A stretch of 64,000 bases of DNA, taken from NCBI RefSeq assembly GCF_009498455.1, contig NZ_CP045644.1, forward strand, positions 372,001 through 436,000, given 5' to 3'. The translations under genes and the position numbers were made by a program. This document shows positions 1-8,331 of the stretch, piece by piece. The stretch's first letter is position 1. Each line of letters starts with the position of its first letter. This DNA is from Variovorax paradoxus (GTDB lineage Bacteria; Pseudomonadota; Gammaproteobacteria; Burkholderiales; Burkholderiaceae_C). The notes beneath the pieces are model-generated. The model was not told where the DNA came from. It saw nothing but the letters and a program-made list of their open reading frames with translations, and did no database searches.

Positions 1-1
1 G

Positions 2-808
2 GGCCTGCGCGGCACCGGCGGCTGGCACAAGCTGCGGCGTCATGCGGTGCCGCTGGCGCTGCACGGCTTTGCGGGCTTCGGCGTGTTCAGCATCCTGCTG
101 TTCATCGGACTCTCGCACTCGGAGCCTTCGCACGGCGCGGTGCTGATCGCGACCACGCCGATCACCACGCAGCTGCTGCGCTGGTGGCTCGACGGCGTGC
201 GCCCGACGCGCACCACCTTGCTGACCGCTGCGCTGGCGCTGGCCGGCGTGGCAACGGTGGCCGGGCTGCTGTCGCCCGGCGGCGCGGCGCTGTCGCACGA
301 CACGTTGTACGGCGACGCCATCGCCTTCGTCGGCACGCTGGGCTGGGTGGTCTACACGCGCGGCGCGGCGCGCTTTCCCACGCTCGACACGGTGGAATAC
401 ACCGCGCTCACGGTGCTGGCCTCGTGGCCGCTGCTGCTGGCCGTGGCGGTGGGCATGGCCGCGCTGGGCGCATCGCCCGCGCCCGACGCGCAAGGGCTGC
501 GCCTGTCGTGGCAGGTGCTGCTGTACGCGGGGCTGGTGCCGTCGGCGGTCGCGGTGCTGGCCTTCAACCACGGCGTGCGCGCACTCGGCCCTGTCACGGG
601 CACGGCCTTCCTGAACTTCGTGCCGGTGTCGACACTGTTGATGGGCGTGGCGCTGGGCAAGCCGCCCGCCACGCACGAGATCGTCGGCGTGGCGATGGTG
701 GTGGCGGCGCTGCTGCTGCATGTGATGGCGACGAAGCGCGCGGCGACGCCGGTGGCTGCGGTTCACGGCCCGGTGCCCAGTCAGCGCACCTGCGGCGTCA
801 CGCCCTGA
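2..808 (+). CDS. EamA-family (DMT) permease, 5' end cut off by window
   Basis: Inner-membrane transporter of the drug/metabolite superfamily; the substrate cannot be told from sequence. The reading frame is open from base 2, so the true start lies outside the window. The visible 268 residues are a run of hydrophobic helices with short loops, including a GPVTGTAFLNFVPVSTLLMG stretch of the kind that ends EamA repeats, followed by a short polar tail. Full-length relatives have about 300 residues and ten helices, so only the first one or two helices are missing. It is convergent with the acetyltransferase gene, 22 bp downstream. Confidence 0.85.
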   Translation, partial: GLRGTGGWHKLRRHAVPLALHGFAGFGVFSILLFIGLSHSEPSHGAVLIATTPITTQLLRWWLDGVRPTRTTLLTAALALAGVATVAGLLSPGGAALSHDTLYGDAIAFVGTLGWVVYTRGAARFPTLDTVEYTALTVLASWPLLLAVAVGMAALGASPAPDAQGLRLSWQVLLYAGLVPSAVAVLAFNHGVRALGPVTGTAFLNFVPVSTLLMGVALGKPPATHEIVGVAMVVAALLLHVMATKRAATPVAAVHGPVPSQRTCGVTP

Positions 809-830
809 GTGACCACAGGCCACACGGCCG

Positions 831-1370
831 TCAGTCGCCGAGCGCGCGATAGAAGTAGGTGGTGCCGCACGGCGTGCCGTCGGGCAGCAGCGCGTAGCCG
901 GGGATGGTGCCCACGCGCTGCCAACCGCAGCGGGTGTACAGCCGCTCGGCCTCGGGGCTGGAGGTGTCGAGCACGAGCAGGGTCTTGCCGTGGTCGCGCG
1001 CGCGTTGTTCGGCGCTTTGCATCAGCAGGGCGCCGAGGCCGAGCCGGCGTGCGCGGCGGTGCACCAGCATCTTCGCGACCTCGCCGCGGTGCGGCTGGTT
1101 CTCGGGCTGGGCCAGCACCAGCTGCACGGTGCCGACGATGCCTTCGTCGTCCTCGGCCACGAGCAGCTCGCGTTCTCCGCGCGCCACGCCGTCGGCCACG
1201 TGGCGCCAGAAGGCCCGCGCGCGCTCGGGCGTGAGCGGCTGCATGAAGCTCACGGAGGCACCGCCTTCGACGCAGTCGATGAGCACGTCAGCCAGCGCAT
1301 TCAGCTCGGTCTCGCTGACGGTAGACAGGGCGCGCAGGCGCGGGGTGGTGGTGGCAGCAGTCATGGTCAT
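831..1370 (-). CDS. GNAT-family N-acetyltransferase
   Basis: Predicted cytoplasmic acetyl-CoA-dependent N-acetyltransferase, substrate unknown. The acetyl-CoA loop is visible as RRARRLGLGALL near residue 130 (the R/Q-x-x-G-x-G/A pattern), followed by a C-terminal GNAT strand with SPEAERLYTRCGW. The chosen ATG (1370) overlaps the stop of the upstream XRE-cupin gene as ATGA, so the two genes look translationally coupled. A second ATG two codons later (1364) is better spaced from an AGGAA motif and may be the real start. Length, about 179 residues, is normal. The regulator/acetyltransferase pairing suggests that both act on the same metabolite. Confidence 0.88.
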   Translation of the reverse strand: MTMTAATTTPRLRALSTVSETELNALADVLIDCVEGGASVSFMQPLTPERARAFWRHVADGVARGERELLVAEDDEGIVGTVQLVLAQPENQPHRGEVAKMLVHRRARRLGLGALLMQSAEQRARDHGKTLLVLDTSSPEAERLYTRCGWQRVGTIPGYALLPDGTPCGTTYFYRALGD

Positions 1371-1972
1371 TTCCTGTTCGATGCGTGAGAGGGTGCGCTG
1401 GTGATGACGACCGCGTAACGGGCCGTCTTGCGGGTGGGGTTGTGATAACTCGTCGGCTGGTCGAGCACGAGCGCAACGCAGTCGCCGGTTTCGAGCCGGT
1501 ACTGCTGATCGCCCACCGCGAGTTCGATGCAGCCTTCGAGCACCCACACCTGCTGGTGGATGCGCGGCTCGCGCGCGCCGGTTTCGTAGGCCACGCGCGC
1601 GCCGGGCGGAAACAGCACCTCGACGATCTGGATCGGCGAAGCGTCGCCGCCGGCCGAGACGTTGCGGCGCAGGTAGCCCGAATGCGGATCGCGCCACTCG
1701 AGCTGGTCGGCGCGGCGCGACACCGGGCTGGCCGTGGGCGCGTCGGGCTCGAACAGCGAGGCCAGCGGCACGCCCAGGCCGGTCGCGAGTTTTTCGAGCA
1801 GCACCGCGGTCGGACTGCTCTCGCCGCGCTCGATCAGAGAGATCATCGAGCGGCTGACGCCGCAGTGCGTGGCCAAGGCGTCGAGCGAGAGATCGCGTGC
1901 GGCGCGCAGCGCACGCACGCGCTGGGCGATGCGGTCGTTGAGGCTGGGGGTCGAAGCTGATTCTTCTTTCAT
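1367..1972 (-). CDS. XRE-family transcriptional regulator with C-terminal cupin domain
   Basis: Predicted 201-residue DNA-binding regulator. Residues 10-65 form a lambda-repressor-like helix-turn-helix (LDALATHCGVSRSMISLIERG). Residues 110-185 form a cupin_2 barrel that would bind a small ligand. The ATG at 1972 is preferred; an in-frame TTG at 1990 falls inside the palindrome at 1973-1991. The gene is divergent from putA and overlaps the GNAT gene by 4 bp. A perfect palindrome directly against the start codon suggests autorepression. Whether it also regulates putA is open; the shared intergenic region would allow it. Confidence 0.9.
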   Translation of the reverse strand: MKEESASTPSLNDRIAQRVRALRAARDLSLDALATHCGVSRSMISLIERGESSPTAVLLEKLATGLGVPLASLFEPDAPTASPVSRRADQLEWRDPHSGYLRRNVSAGGDASPIQIVEVLFPPGARVAYETGAREPRIHQQVWVLEGCIELAVGDQQYRLETGDCVALVLDQPTSYHNPTRKTARYAVVITSAPSHASNRK

Positions 1973-1991
1973 ATTGGATGAAATATCCAAT
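1973..1991. promoter_or_regulatory. Palindromic operator candidate upstream of the XRE-cupin gene
   Basis: ATTGGAT, a 5-bp spacer GAAAT, then ATCCAAT: a perfect 7-bp inverted repeat touching the start codon of the XRE-cupin regulator and 93 bp before the putA leader ORF. A partial second copy (CTGGATGAAA) follows about 20 bp further on. The position fits autorepression. Binding is inferred, not shown. Confidence 0.55.
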
Positions 1992-2084
1992 GAAATAGAA
2001 ATTCAGTCAACCCTGGATGAAAGCGTGCCGTCGCGACCTTCGGAGACTTGTTCGTCGAAGTGAATGTTCTTTGGAGAAATATTC

Positions 2085-2135
2085 ATGCCCATCGCTGAAA
2101 TCATCCAACACATCACCACCACCGACGCACCATGA
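2085..2135 (+). CDS. Putative 16-residue leader peptide coupled to putA
   Basis: Short ORF encoding MPIAEIIQHITTTDAP. It has a good Shine-Dalgarno (GGAG at 2073-2076, 8 nt before the ATG), and its stop TGA overlaps the putA ATG in an ATGA arrangement. The putA start itself has no recognisable ribosome-binding site, so putA translation may depend on re-initiation after this ORF. The peptide starts Met-Pro and ends with Pro directly before the stop; a C-terminal proline is known to slow termination. A role in sensing proline is attractive for a proline catabolic gene but is inference. Confidence 0.5.
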   Translation: MPIAEIIQHITTTDAP

Positions 2136-5100
2136 GCGCCAACGATCCCGCCCCCCTGCCCTCGCGTTTCGCCACCTTCGCCGATGGCCCCGCCGCGCCG
2201 TCCGCGCTGCGCACCCGCATCACCGCCGCCTGCCGGCCGCCCGAAGCAGAGGCGCTCCAGCCGCTGCTCGACCAGGCCCGGCTGCCCGCCGGCCCCGCCG
2301 ACGAAGCCCACGCCCTCGCCCACCGTATTGCTCACCAGCTGCGCCAGCGCAAGAACGGCGGCGGTCGCTCCGGCCTCGTGCAGGGCCTGCTGCAGGAGTA
2401 CGCGTTGTCGTCGCAGGAAGGCGTGGCGCTGATGTGCCTGGCCGAGGCGCTGCTGCGCATTCCCGATGCCGACACGCGCGACGCGCTCATCCGCGACAAG
2501 ATCGCGCAGGGCCAGTGGCAGGCGCACGCGGGGCGCAGCCCGTCGGTGTTCGTCAACGCCGCCACGTGGGGCCTGCTGCTCACGGGCAAGCTGGTGGCCA
2601 CGCACAGCGAGACGGGCCTGTCGGCCACGCTCACGCGGCTGATCGGCAAGGGCGGCGAGCCGCTGATCCGCAAGGGCGTCGACATGGCGATGCGCATGAT
2701 GGGCGAGCAGTTCGTCACCGGCGAAACCATCGGCCAGGCGCTGGCGCATGCGCGCACGCTCGAGGCGCAGGGCTTTCGCTATTCGTACGACATGCTCGGC
2801 GAGGCCGCACTCACGGCCGACGATGCGCGCCGCTACCGCGCCGCCTACGAAGACGCGATCCACGCCATCGGCCGTGCGTCGAACGGGCGCGGCGTGTACG
2901 GCGGGCCGGGCATCTCGATCAAGCTGTCGGCGCTGCACCCGCGCTACAGCCGCGCGCAGTACACGCGCGTGATGGCCGAGCTGTACCCGGTGCTGCGCGA
3001 CCTGGCGCTGCTGGCGCTGCACTACGACATCGGCCTGAACATCGATGCCGAAGAGGCCGACCGGCTTGAACTCTCGCTCGACCTGCTGGAGCGCCTGTGC
3101 TTCGAGCCCGCGCTGGCGGGCTGGCAGGGCATCGGCTTCGTGGTGCAGGGCTACCAGAAGCGCTGCCCCTTCGTGATCGACTGGGTGATCGACCTCGCGC
3201 GCCGCAGCGGCCACCGGCTCATGGTGCGGCTCGTGAAGGGCGCCTACTGGGACAGCGAGATCAAGCGCGCGCAGCTCGACGGACTCGCGGGCTACCCGGT
3301 CTACACGCGCAAGGCCTACACCGACGTGTCGTACCTGGCCTGCGCGCGCCGCCTGCTCGACGCGCCCGACGCCGTGTACCCGCAGTTCGCCACGCACAAC
3401 GCCCACACGCTGGCCGCGATCTACACGATGGCCGACCCGTCGCGCTACACGCCGGACCAGTACGAATTTCAATGCCTGCACGGCATGGGCGAGCCGCTGT
3501 ACGAGCAGGTGGTGGGCCCGCTCGGCCGGCCCTGCCGCATCTACGCGCCGGTGGGCACGCACGAGACGCTGCTGGCCTACCTGGTGCGGCGGCTGCTGGA
3601 GAACGGCGCGAACACCTCGTTCGTGAACCGCATCGCCGATGCATCGATTCCGCTCGACACGCTGGTGGAAGACCCGGTCGCGACCGTCGAGCGCATGGCT
3701 GCAGAGGAAGGCGCGATGGGCCTGCCGCACGCGGCGATTCCGCTGCCGGTTGCGCTCTACGGTGACCAGCGCGCGAACTCGCAAGGCCTCGACCTCGCGA
3801 GCGAAGACACGCTGCATGCGCTGGCCGCCACGCTGCAGGCCAGCGCGACCGAACCCTGGCGCGCCACGCCGATGCTTGCTGCGCCGCGTGCCGAAGACGA
3901 AGCCGCCCGCACGTGGGCCGACGTGCGCAACCCCGCCGACCGCCGCGACCTCGTCGGGCAGGTGCAGGACGCGGTGCCGGGCGACGTGGCCTCGGCCATT
4001 GCACAGGCCGAAGGCATCGCCACCGCATGGGCCGCCACGTCGCCGGCCGAGCGCGCCGCCGCCCTCGACCGCGCCGCCGCATCGCTCGAAGCGCAGCAGC
4101 CGCGCCTGCTCGGCCTGTTGATGCGCGAGGCCGGCAAGAGCAGCGCCAACGCCATCGCCGAAGTGCGCGAAGCGGTCGACTTCCTGCGCTACTACGCGGC
4201 GCAGGCGCGCACCGATTTCGCCAACGCCACGCACCGCCCGCTCGGACCGGTGGTGTGCATCAGCCCGTGGAACTTTCCGCTCGCGATCTTCACCGGCCAG
4301 GTGGCCGCCGCGCTCGCGGCCGGCAACCCGGTGCTGGCCAAGCCGGCCGAGCAGACGCCGCTGGTCGCCGCCGAAGCGGTGCGCGTGCTGTGGGAGGCCG
4401 GCGTGCCGCGCGCGGCGGTGCAGCTGCTGCCGGGCCGCGGCGAGACCGTCGGTGCCGCGCTGGTCGGCGACGCGCGCGTGCAGGGCGTGATGTTCACGGG
4501 CTCGACCGAGGTCGCGCGCCTGCTGCAGAAGACGCTGTCGACGCGCCTCGGTGCGCACGGCGCGCCGGTGCCGCTGATCGCCGAGACCGGCGGGCAGAAC
4601 GCGATGATCGTCGACTCGTCCGCGCTCGTGGAGCAGGTGGTGGCCGACGTGATGGCCTCGGCCTTCGACAGCGCGGGCCAGCGCTGCTCGGCGCTGCGCG
4701 TGCTGTGCGTGCAGGAAGAAGCGGCCGACCGCCTCGTCGCGATGCTGCAGGGCGCGATGGCCGAGAACTGCATCGGCAATCCCGCGCGGCTCGCGGTGGA
4801 CGTGGGCCCCGTCATCGACGACGAGGCGCGCGACGGCATCGAGCGCCACATCGCCGGCATGCGCGGGCGCGGCCGGCGTGTGTTCCGCCAGGGCCGCGAG
4901 TTCGGCCACGACATGCGCCACGGCACCTTCGTGCTGCCCACGCTGATCGAGCTCGACCACCTGGGCGAGCTGGAGCGCGAAGTGTTCGGCCCCGTGCTGC
5001 ACCTGTTGCGCTACCGCCGCCGCGACCTCGGCGCGCTCATCGGCCAGATCAACGGCAGCGGCTACGGCCTCACGCTGGGCGTGCACACGCGCATCGACGA

Positions 5101-5872
5101 GACCATCGCGCAGGTGGTGACGCAGGCGCAGGCCGGCAATGTCTACGTGAACCGCAACATGGTCGGCGCGGTGGTGGGCGTGCAGCCTTTCGGCGGCGAA
5201 GGGTTGTCGGGCACCGGGCCGAAGGCCGGCGGGCCGCTGTACATGGCGCGCCTGCTGTCGGCGCGGCCCGACGACGTGCTCGCGCGCGCCGTGGCCGAAG
5301 ACGAGCCCGCTGCACCGTCCAGCGGCCTCGCGGCACTCGAAGGCTGGGCGCGCGACACGGGCCGCGACGCACTCGCCGCGCAGTGCCGCCGCTTCGCCAG
5401 CCTTGCGCCCGTGGGCCGCGCGCGCACGCTGGCCGGCCCGACCGGCGAGCGCAACGTCTACACGCTGCAGCCGCGCGAGGCCGTGCTGTGCCTCGCCGAT
5501 GCAGAGGCCGACCGGCTCGCGCAACTGGCGGCCGTGCTGTCGGTCGGCAGCACCGCCATCTGGCCGGCCGATGCGCCCGGCGCACATGCACTGCTGGCCG
5601 CGCTGCCCGACGAGGCGCGCCACGCGGTCGTGCTCGCCAACGACTGGCGCGCGCCCACCGTGGTGTTCGATGCCGTGCTGCACCACGGCGACGCCGACCA
5701 CCTCGCAGTCGTGCTGCAGCAGGTGGCGGCGCGGCCGGGCCCCATCGTCGGCGTGCGCAGCTTCGCGCCCGGCGACGCCGGCATCCCGCTCGAAAGCCTG
5801 GTGCTGGAGCGCGCGCTGAGCGTCAACACCGCCGCGGCCGGCGGCAATGCGAGCCTGATGACGATCGGGTGA
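2132..5872 (+). CDS. putA: Bifunctional proline dehydrogenase / L-glutamate-gamma-semialdehyde dehydrogenase
   Basis: Oxidises proline to P5C with FAD and then glutamate semialdehyde to glutamate with NAD. The 1246 residues run in order: N-terminal arm; proline dehydrogenase barrel (about 180-490, with YSYDMLGEAALT and CLHGMGEPLYEQV); aldehyde dehydrogenase domain (about 570-1040, general base E818 in ETGGQN, nucleophile C852 in SAGQRCSA); and the C-terminal domain found in long PutAs. It lacks the N-terminal ribbon-helix-helix DNA-binding domain of E. coli PutA (1320 residues), so it is not a self-repressor and needs another regulator. The start overlaps the leader ORF stop. It is convergent with the AhpD-like gene, 6 bp away. 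Confidence 0.98.
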   Translation: MSANDPAPLPSRFATFADGPAAPSALRTRITAACRPPEAEALQPLLDQARLPAGPADEAHALAHRIAHQLRQRKNGGGRSGLVQGLLQEYALSSQEGVALMCLAEALLRIPDADTRDALIRDKIAQGQWQAHAGRSPSVFVNAATWGLLLTGKLVATHSETGLSATLTRLIGKGGEPLIRKGVDMAMRMMGEQFVTGETIGQALAHARTLEAQGFRYSYDMLGEAALTADDARRYRAAYEDAIHAIGRASNGRGVYGGPGISIKLSALHPRYSRAQYTRVMAELYPVLRDLALLALHYDIGLNIDAEEADRLELSLDLLERLCFEPALAGWQGIGFVVQGYQKRCPFVIDWVIDLARRSGHRLMVRLVKGAYWDSEIKRAQLDGLAGYPVYTRKAYTDVSYLACARRLLDAPDAVYPQFATHNAHTLAAIYTMADPSRYTPDQYEFQCLHGMGEPLYEQVVGPLGRPCRIYAPVGTHETLLAYLVRRLLENGANTSFVNRIADASIPLDTLVEDPVATVERMAAEEGAMGLPHAAIPLPVALYGDQRANSQGLDLASEDTLHALAATLQASATEPWRATPMLAAPRAEDEAARTWADVRNPADRRDLVGQVQDAVPGDVASAIAQAEGIATAWAATSPAERAAALDRAAASLEAQQPRLLGLLMREAGKSSANAIAEVREAVDFLRYYAAQARTDFANATHRPLGPVVCISPWNFPLAIFTGQVAAALAAGNPVLAKPAEQTPLVAAEAVRVLWEAGVPRAAVQLLPGRGETVGAALVGDARVQGVMFTGSTEVARLLQKTLSTRLGAHGAPVPLIAETGGQNAMIVDSSALVEQVVADVMASAFDSAGQRCSALRVLCVQEEAADRLVAMLQGAMAENCIGNPARLAVDVGPVIDDEARDGIERHIAGMRGRGRRVFRQGREFGHDMRHGTFVLPTLIELDHLGELEREVFGPVLHLLRYRRRDLGALIGQINGSGYGLTLGVHTRIDETIAQVVTQAQAGNVYVNRNMVGAVVGVQPFGGEGLSGTGPKAGGPLYMARLLSARPDDVLARAVAEDEPAAPSSGLAALEGWARDTGRDALAAQCRRFASLAPVGRARTLAGPTGERNVYTLQPREAVLCLADAEADRLAQLAAVLSVGSTAIWPADAPGAHALLAALPDEARHAVVLANDWRAPTVVFDAVLHHGDADHLAVVLQQVAARPGPIVGVRSFAPGDAGIPLESLVLERALSVNTAAAGGNASLMTIG

Positions 5873-5878
5873 AGGGGC

Positions 5879-6271
5879 TTATTTGTCGAAGGCTGGGTCG
5901 ATGGGGACCCGGTAGCCATTGACCAGCCGGTTGGTCTCGTTCGCCATGCCGACCACGGCCATCAGCTCGGCGAACATGGCCGGCGTCATGCCGGCCTTTT
6001 CCGCACCCGCGTGGTGGCTCGCGATGCAGTAGCCGCAGTTGTTGGTGACGCTCACCGCGAGGTAGATCATTTCCTTCATCACCGGGTCGAGCGCGCCCGG
6101 CGCCATCACCTCCTTGAGGCTGGCCCAGGTGCGCCTCAGCGTGACCGGATCGTTGGCCAGGTACTTCCAGAAGTTGTTGACGTCGGGCACGTGGCGCGAC
6201 GCCTTGATGTCGTCGAACACCGCGCGGACCTCGTCGGAAGCGGCGGCGTGTTCGATGGGCTGGGGTTTCAT
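5879..6271 (-). CDS. Carboxymuconolactone decarboxylase / AhpD-like protein
   Basis: A 130-residue alkylhydroperoxidase-like protein. It carries the CxxC-x3-H active-site motif (NNCGYCIASHHAGA) of the AhpD/CMD fold, whose members are usually thiol-dependent peroxide-reducing proteins or decarboxylases. The start at 6271 is supported by AGGAG with about 5 nt spacing; the frame continues upstream without such a site. It is divergent from the adhesin gene across a 170-bp region with two perfect inverted repeats. The substrate is unknown; an antioxidant role is the usual reading for CxxC-bearing members. Confidence 0.88.
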   Translation of the reverse strand: MKPQPIEHAAASDEVRAVFDDIKASRHVPDVNNFWKYLANDPVTLRRTWASLKEVMAPGALDPVMKEMIYLAVSVTNNCGYCIASHHAGAEKAGMTPAMFAELMAVVGMANETNRLVNGYRVPIDPAFDK

Positions 6272-6304
6272 GCGATCTCCTAAGGAAAGTGTGAATGCGG
6301 GTTG

Positions 6305-6323
6305 GAAAGCAACATTTGCTTTC
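6305..6323. promoter_or_regulatory. Inverted repeat between AhpD-like and adhesin genes
   Basis: GAAAGCAA, 3-bp spacer CAT, TTGCTTTC: perfect 8-bp arms, 34 bp upstream of the AhpD-like start. Probable regulator-binding site; the regulator is unknown. Confidence 0.45.
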
Positions 6324-6329
6324 GGCACC

Positions 6330-6346
6330 TTCACATTTATTGTGAA
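6330..6346. promoter_or_regulatory. TTCACA-N5-TGTGAA inverted repeat upstream of adhesin operon
   Basis: Perfect 6-bp arms (TTCACA / TGTGAA) around TTTAT, with an additional TGTGAA half-site at 6290-6295. It lies in the divergent promoter region, 96 bp before the adhesin ATG. It is not a CRP site, whose half-sites have the opposite order. The binding protein is unknown. Confidence 0.45.
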
Positions 6347-6441
6347 TTAGGTCCTAGGTTCTCGCGGCCTTCGATTCATACAGTCGAAGCGTCACACATC
6401 CAGCGCGCCATCAGGCGCCATCTCAGGGAGCAGAGAGAACC

Positions 6442-7911
6442 ATGGAACACGTCATCCAGCGCGTGGGGACCGGTGCGCGCGTCGCATGCGTCCACAAGAA
6501 GAAAACCCAAGGCATCGCGGGCGCCGTGCTCGCACTGGCCGCCAGCTTCGCGGGACCATCGGCCTGGGCCGACGTGAGCCTGGGCGGCACCAGCTACACG
6601 ACCGGCTCGGGCGCGGTGTGCAGCTCCGGCAGCGCCGGCCCGACATGGGCCTGCCAGGTGCCCAACGGCAGCGGCGGCTTCGCGCTCATCACCGGCGTGC
6701 CGACCGATCCCGTGAACGGCGGCCCCGATGCCGCGGCCTTGCAGGGGATGGTGAACGGCAACCTCGGCGGCGACGCGCTGCTGCTCGGCGGCACTGCTGC
6801 CAAGGCCACCGGCTACGGCAGCGTGGCGGCGGGCTCCGACGCGCGCGCCACCGAAACCTACGCCACCGCCATCGGCTCCACCACCGTGGCCGCGGGCGTC
6901 AGCAGCACGGCCGTGGGCAACGTGGCCCAGGCCTTCGGCACCAACGCCACCGCCATCGGCGCCAACACCACCGCCGTGGCCACCAGCAGCCTCGCAGCAG
7001 GCGACCGCGCCACCGCGAGCGACATCAATTCGACCGCACTCGGCGCCAACACGCAGGCGCGCAAGAAGAGCAGCCTCGCGGCCGGCGATAAGGCGATTGC
7101 CGATGGCATCAACGCCGCCGCGCTCGGCGCGAACACGCAGGCACTGGCCGACAGCGCCGTCGCCGTGGGCGACCGCGCCACCGCGAACGCCGAATCGGCC
7201 GTGGCCGTGGGCCGGCAGAGCACGGCATCGGCCGCGTCCGCTGTGGCGATCGGCACCGGCGCGACGGCGAGCGCCGTCAACGGCGTGGCGCTGGGCGCCG
7301 GCGCCGTTGCCGACCGCGCGGGCATGAACGGCCAGAAGGAACGCTTCTCGAACATCGCCGTGGGCTCGACGCAGGGCGCGGTCTCGGTCGGCAGCGCGGG
7401 CGGCGAACGGCAGATCACCAACGTGGCGGGCGGCACGCAGGCGACCGACGCAGTCAACGTGCGCCAGCTGCAGGCGGTGCAGGCCGGCGCGGTCAACTAC
7501 GTCACCAATGTCGACGGCAGCGTGAACCACAACCAGATCGTGCTGGGCAACGGCCAGGCGCCGAACGGCACCACCGTGTCGAACGTGGCGCCCGGCGTGG
7601 CCGGCACCGACGCGGTCAACGTCAACCAATTGAACGCGCAGGGTGCGCAATGGCGCGACGCCATCCGCCTGAACCAGCGCGACGCCAACGCCGGCACCGC
7701 CGGTGCGATGGCCATGGCGGGCATGCCGCAGGCCTACATGCCGGGCAAGAACATGCTCGCGGCGGGCGTGGCCGGCTACGAGGGCCAGAGCGCCGTCGCG
7801 CTGGGCTTCTCGAGCATCTCGGACAACGGCAAGTGGGTGATGAAGTTCACCGGCTCGGCCAACTCGCGCGGCAACGTCGGCGTGTCGGCCGGTGCGGGCT
7901 TCCAGTGGTGA
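6442..7911 (+). CDS. Short YadA-type trimeric autotransporter adhesin
   Basis: Surface adhesin of type Vc secretion, 489 residues. An extended signal peptide (about 1-43, cut after AWA) precedes the passenger. Residues about 115-290 are tandem YadA-head repeats (patterns such as AVAVGDRATANAESAVAVG). Two neck motifs ending TDAVNVRQL and TDAVNVNQL follow, then a short coiled coil and the C-terminal YadA membrane anchor ending FQW. The passenger is short for the family and has essentially no long stalk. A lipoprotein gene follows 5 bp downstream, as is typical of adhesin operons that carry an assembly helper. Confidence 0.93.
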   Translation: MEHVIQRVGTGARVACVHKKKTQGIAGAVLALAASFAGPSAWADVSLGGTSYTTGSGAVCSSGSAGPTWACQVPNGSGGFALITGVPTDPVNGGPDAAALQGMVNGNLGGDALLLGGTAAKATGYGSVAAGSDARATETYATAIGSTTVAAGVSSTAVGNVAQAFGTNATAIGANTTAVATSSLAAGDRATASDINSTALGANTQARKKSSLAAGDKAIADGINAAALGANTQALADSAVAVGDRATANAESAVAVGRQSTASAASAVAIGTGATASAVNGVALGAGAVADRAGMNGQKERFSNIAVGSTQGAVSVGSAGGERQITNVAGGTQATDAVNVRQLQAVQAGAVNYVTNVDGSVNHNQIVLGNGQAPNGTTVSNVAPGVAGTDAVNVNQLNAQGAQWRDAIRLNQRDANAGTAGAMAMAGMPQAYMPGKNMLAAGVAGYEGQSAVALGFSSISDNGKWVMKFTGSANSRGNVGVSAGAGFQW

Positions 7912-7916
7912 GGCGC

Positions 7917-8315
7917 ATGAATTTCCGCCCCATCGCCACGCTGTTGACCGTGCTGTCGCTCACCGGCTGCACCTCGTACGTGAGCCGCGGCATCGACAGC
8001 GACGGCAAGGCCACCGAACTCGTCTGGCCCGGCAGCGAGCAACAACAGACCTGGCAGACCGAAGGCAGCTTTCCGAACCGCGAGAACCTGCGCGCCATCG
8101 GCCCCGGCGCCACCAAGGACCAGCTCTACGCCCTCATCGGCCGCCCGCACTTCGACGAAGGCATGGCGGCCGTGCGCGAGTGGGACTACGTCTTTCACTT
8201 CCGCTCGGGCGGCGGCATGACCAGCTGCCGGTACAAGGTGATCTTCGACACGGCCTACAAGGCGCGCAGCTTCCACTGGAACCCTGCGATCTGCGCGGAA
8301 CTGGCGAAGGGCTGA
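7917..8315 (+). CDS. BamE/SmpA-like outer-membrane lipoprotein, adhesin partner
   Basis: A 132-residue lipoprotein with lipobox LTGC (Cys18) and a BamE/OmlA-like domain (IGPGATKDQLYALIGRPHFDEG, then EWDYVFHFR). In BamE proteins this motif pattern helps outer-membrane protein assembly. The gene starts 5 bp after the adhesin stop, so both are surely cotranscribed. The likely role is local help in anchoring or exporting the adhesin, comparable in context to SadB or TaaP lipoproteins of other trimeric-adhesin operons although the domain differs. Function is inferred from context. Confidence 0.85.
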   Translation: MNFRPIATLLTVLSLTGCTSYVSRGIDSDGKATELVWPGSEQQQTWQTEGSFPNRENLRAIGPGATKDQLYALIGRPHFDEGMAAVREWDYVFHFRSGGGMTSCRYKVIFDTAYKARSFHWNPAICAELAKG

Positions 8316-8331
8316 CCGGTTGCTGGTCAGC
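8311..8331. terminator. Hairpin between convergent lipoprotein and ybaN genes
   Basis: GCTGACC, 7-nt loop, GGTCAGC, covering the stop codons of both convergent genes. There is no T-run on either side, so this is at best a weak bidirectional terminator. Confidence 0.3.

Noticed and set aside
2003..5701. Very long open frame (about 1230 codons) antisense to putA
   Set aside because: GC-rich codon bias leaves antisense frames open. The product is His/Arg/Ala-rich low complexity with no family motif, while the opposite strand is a clear PutA.
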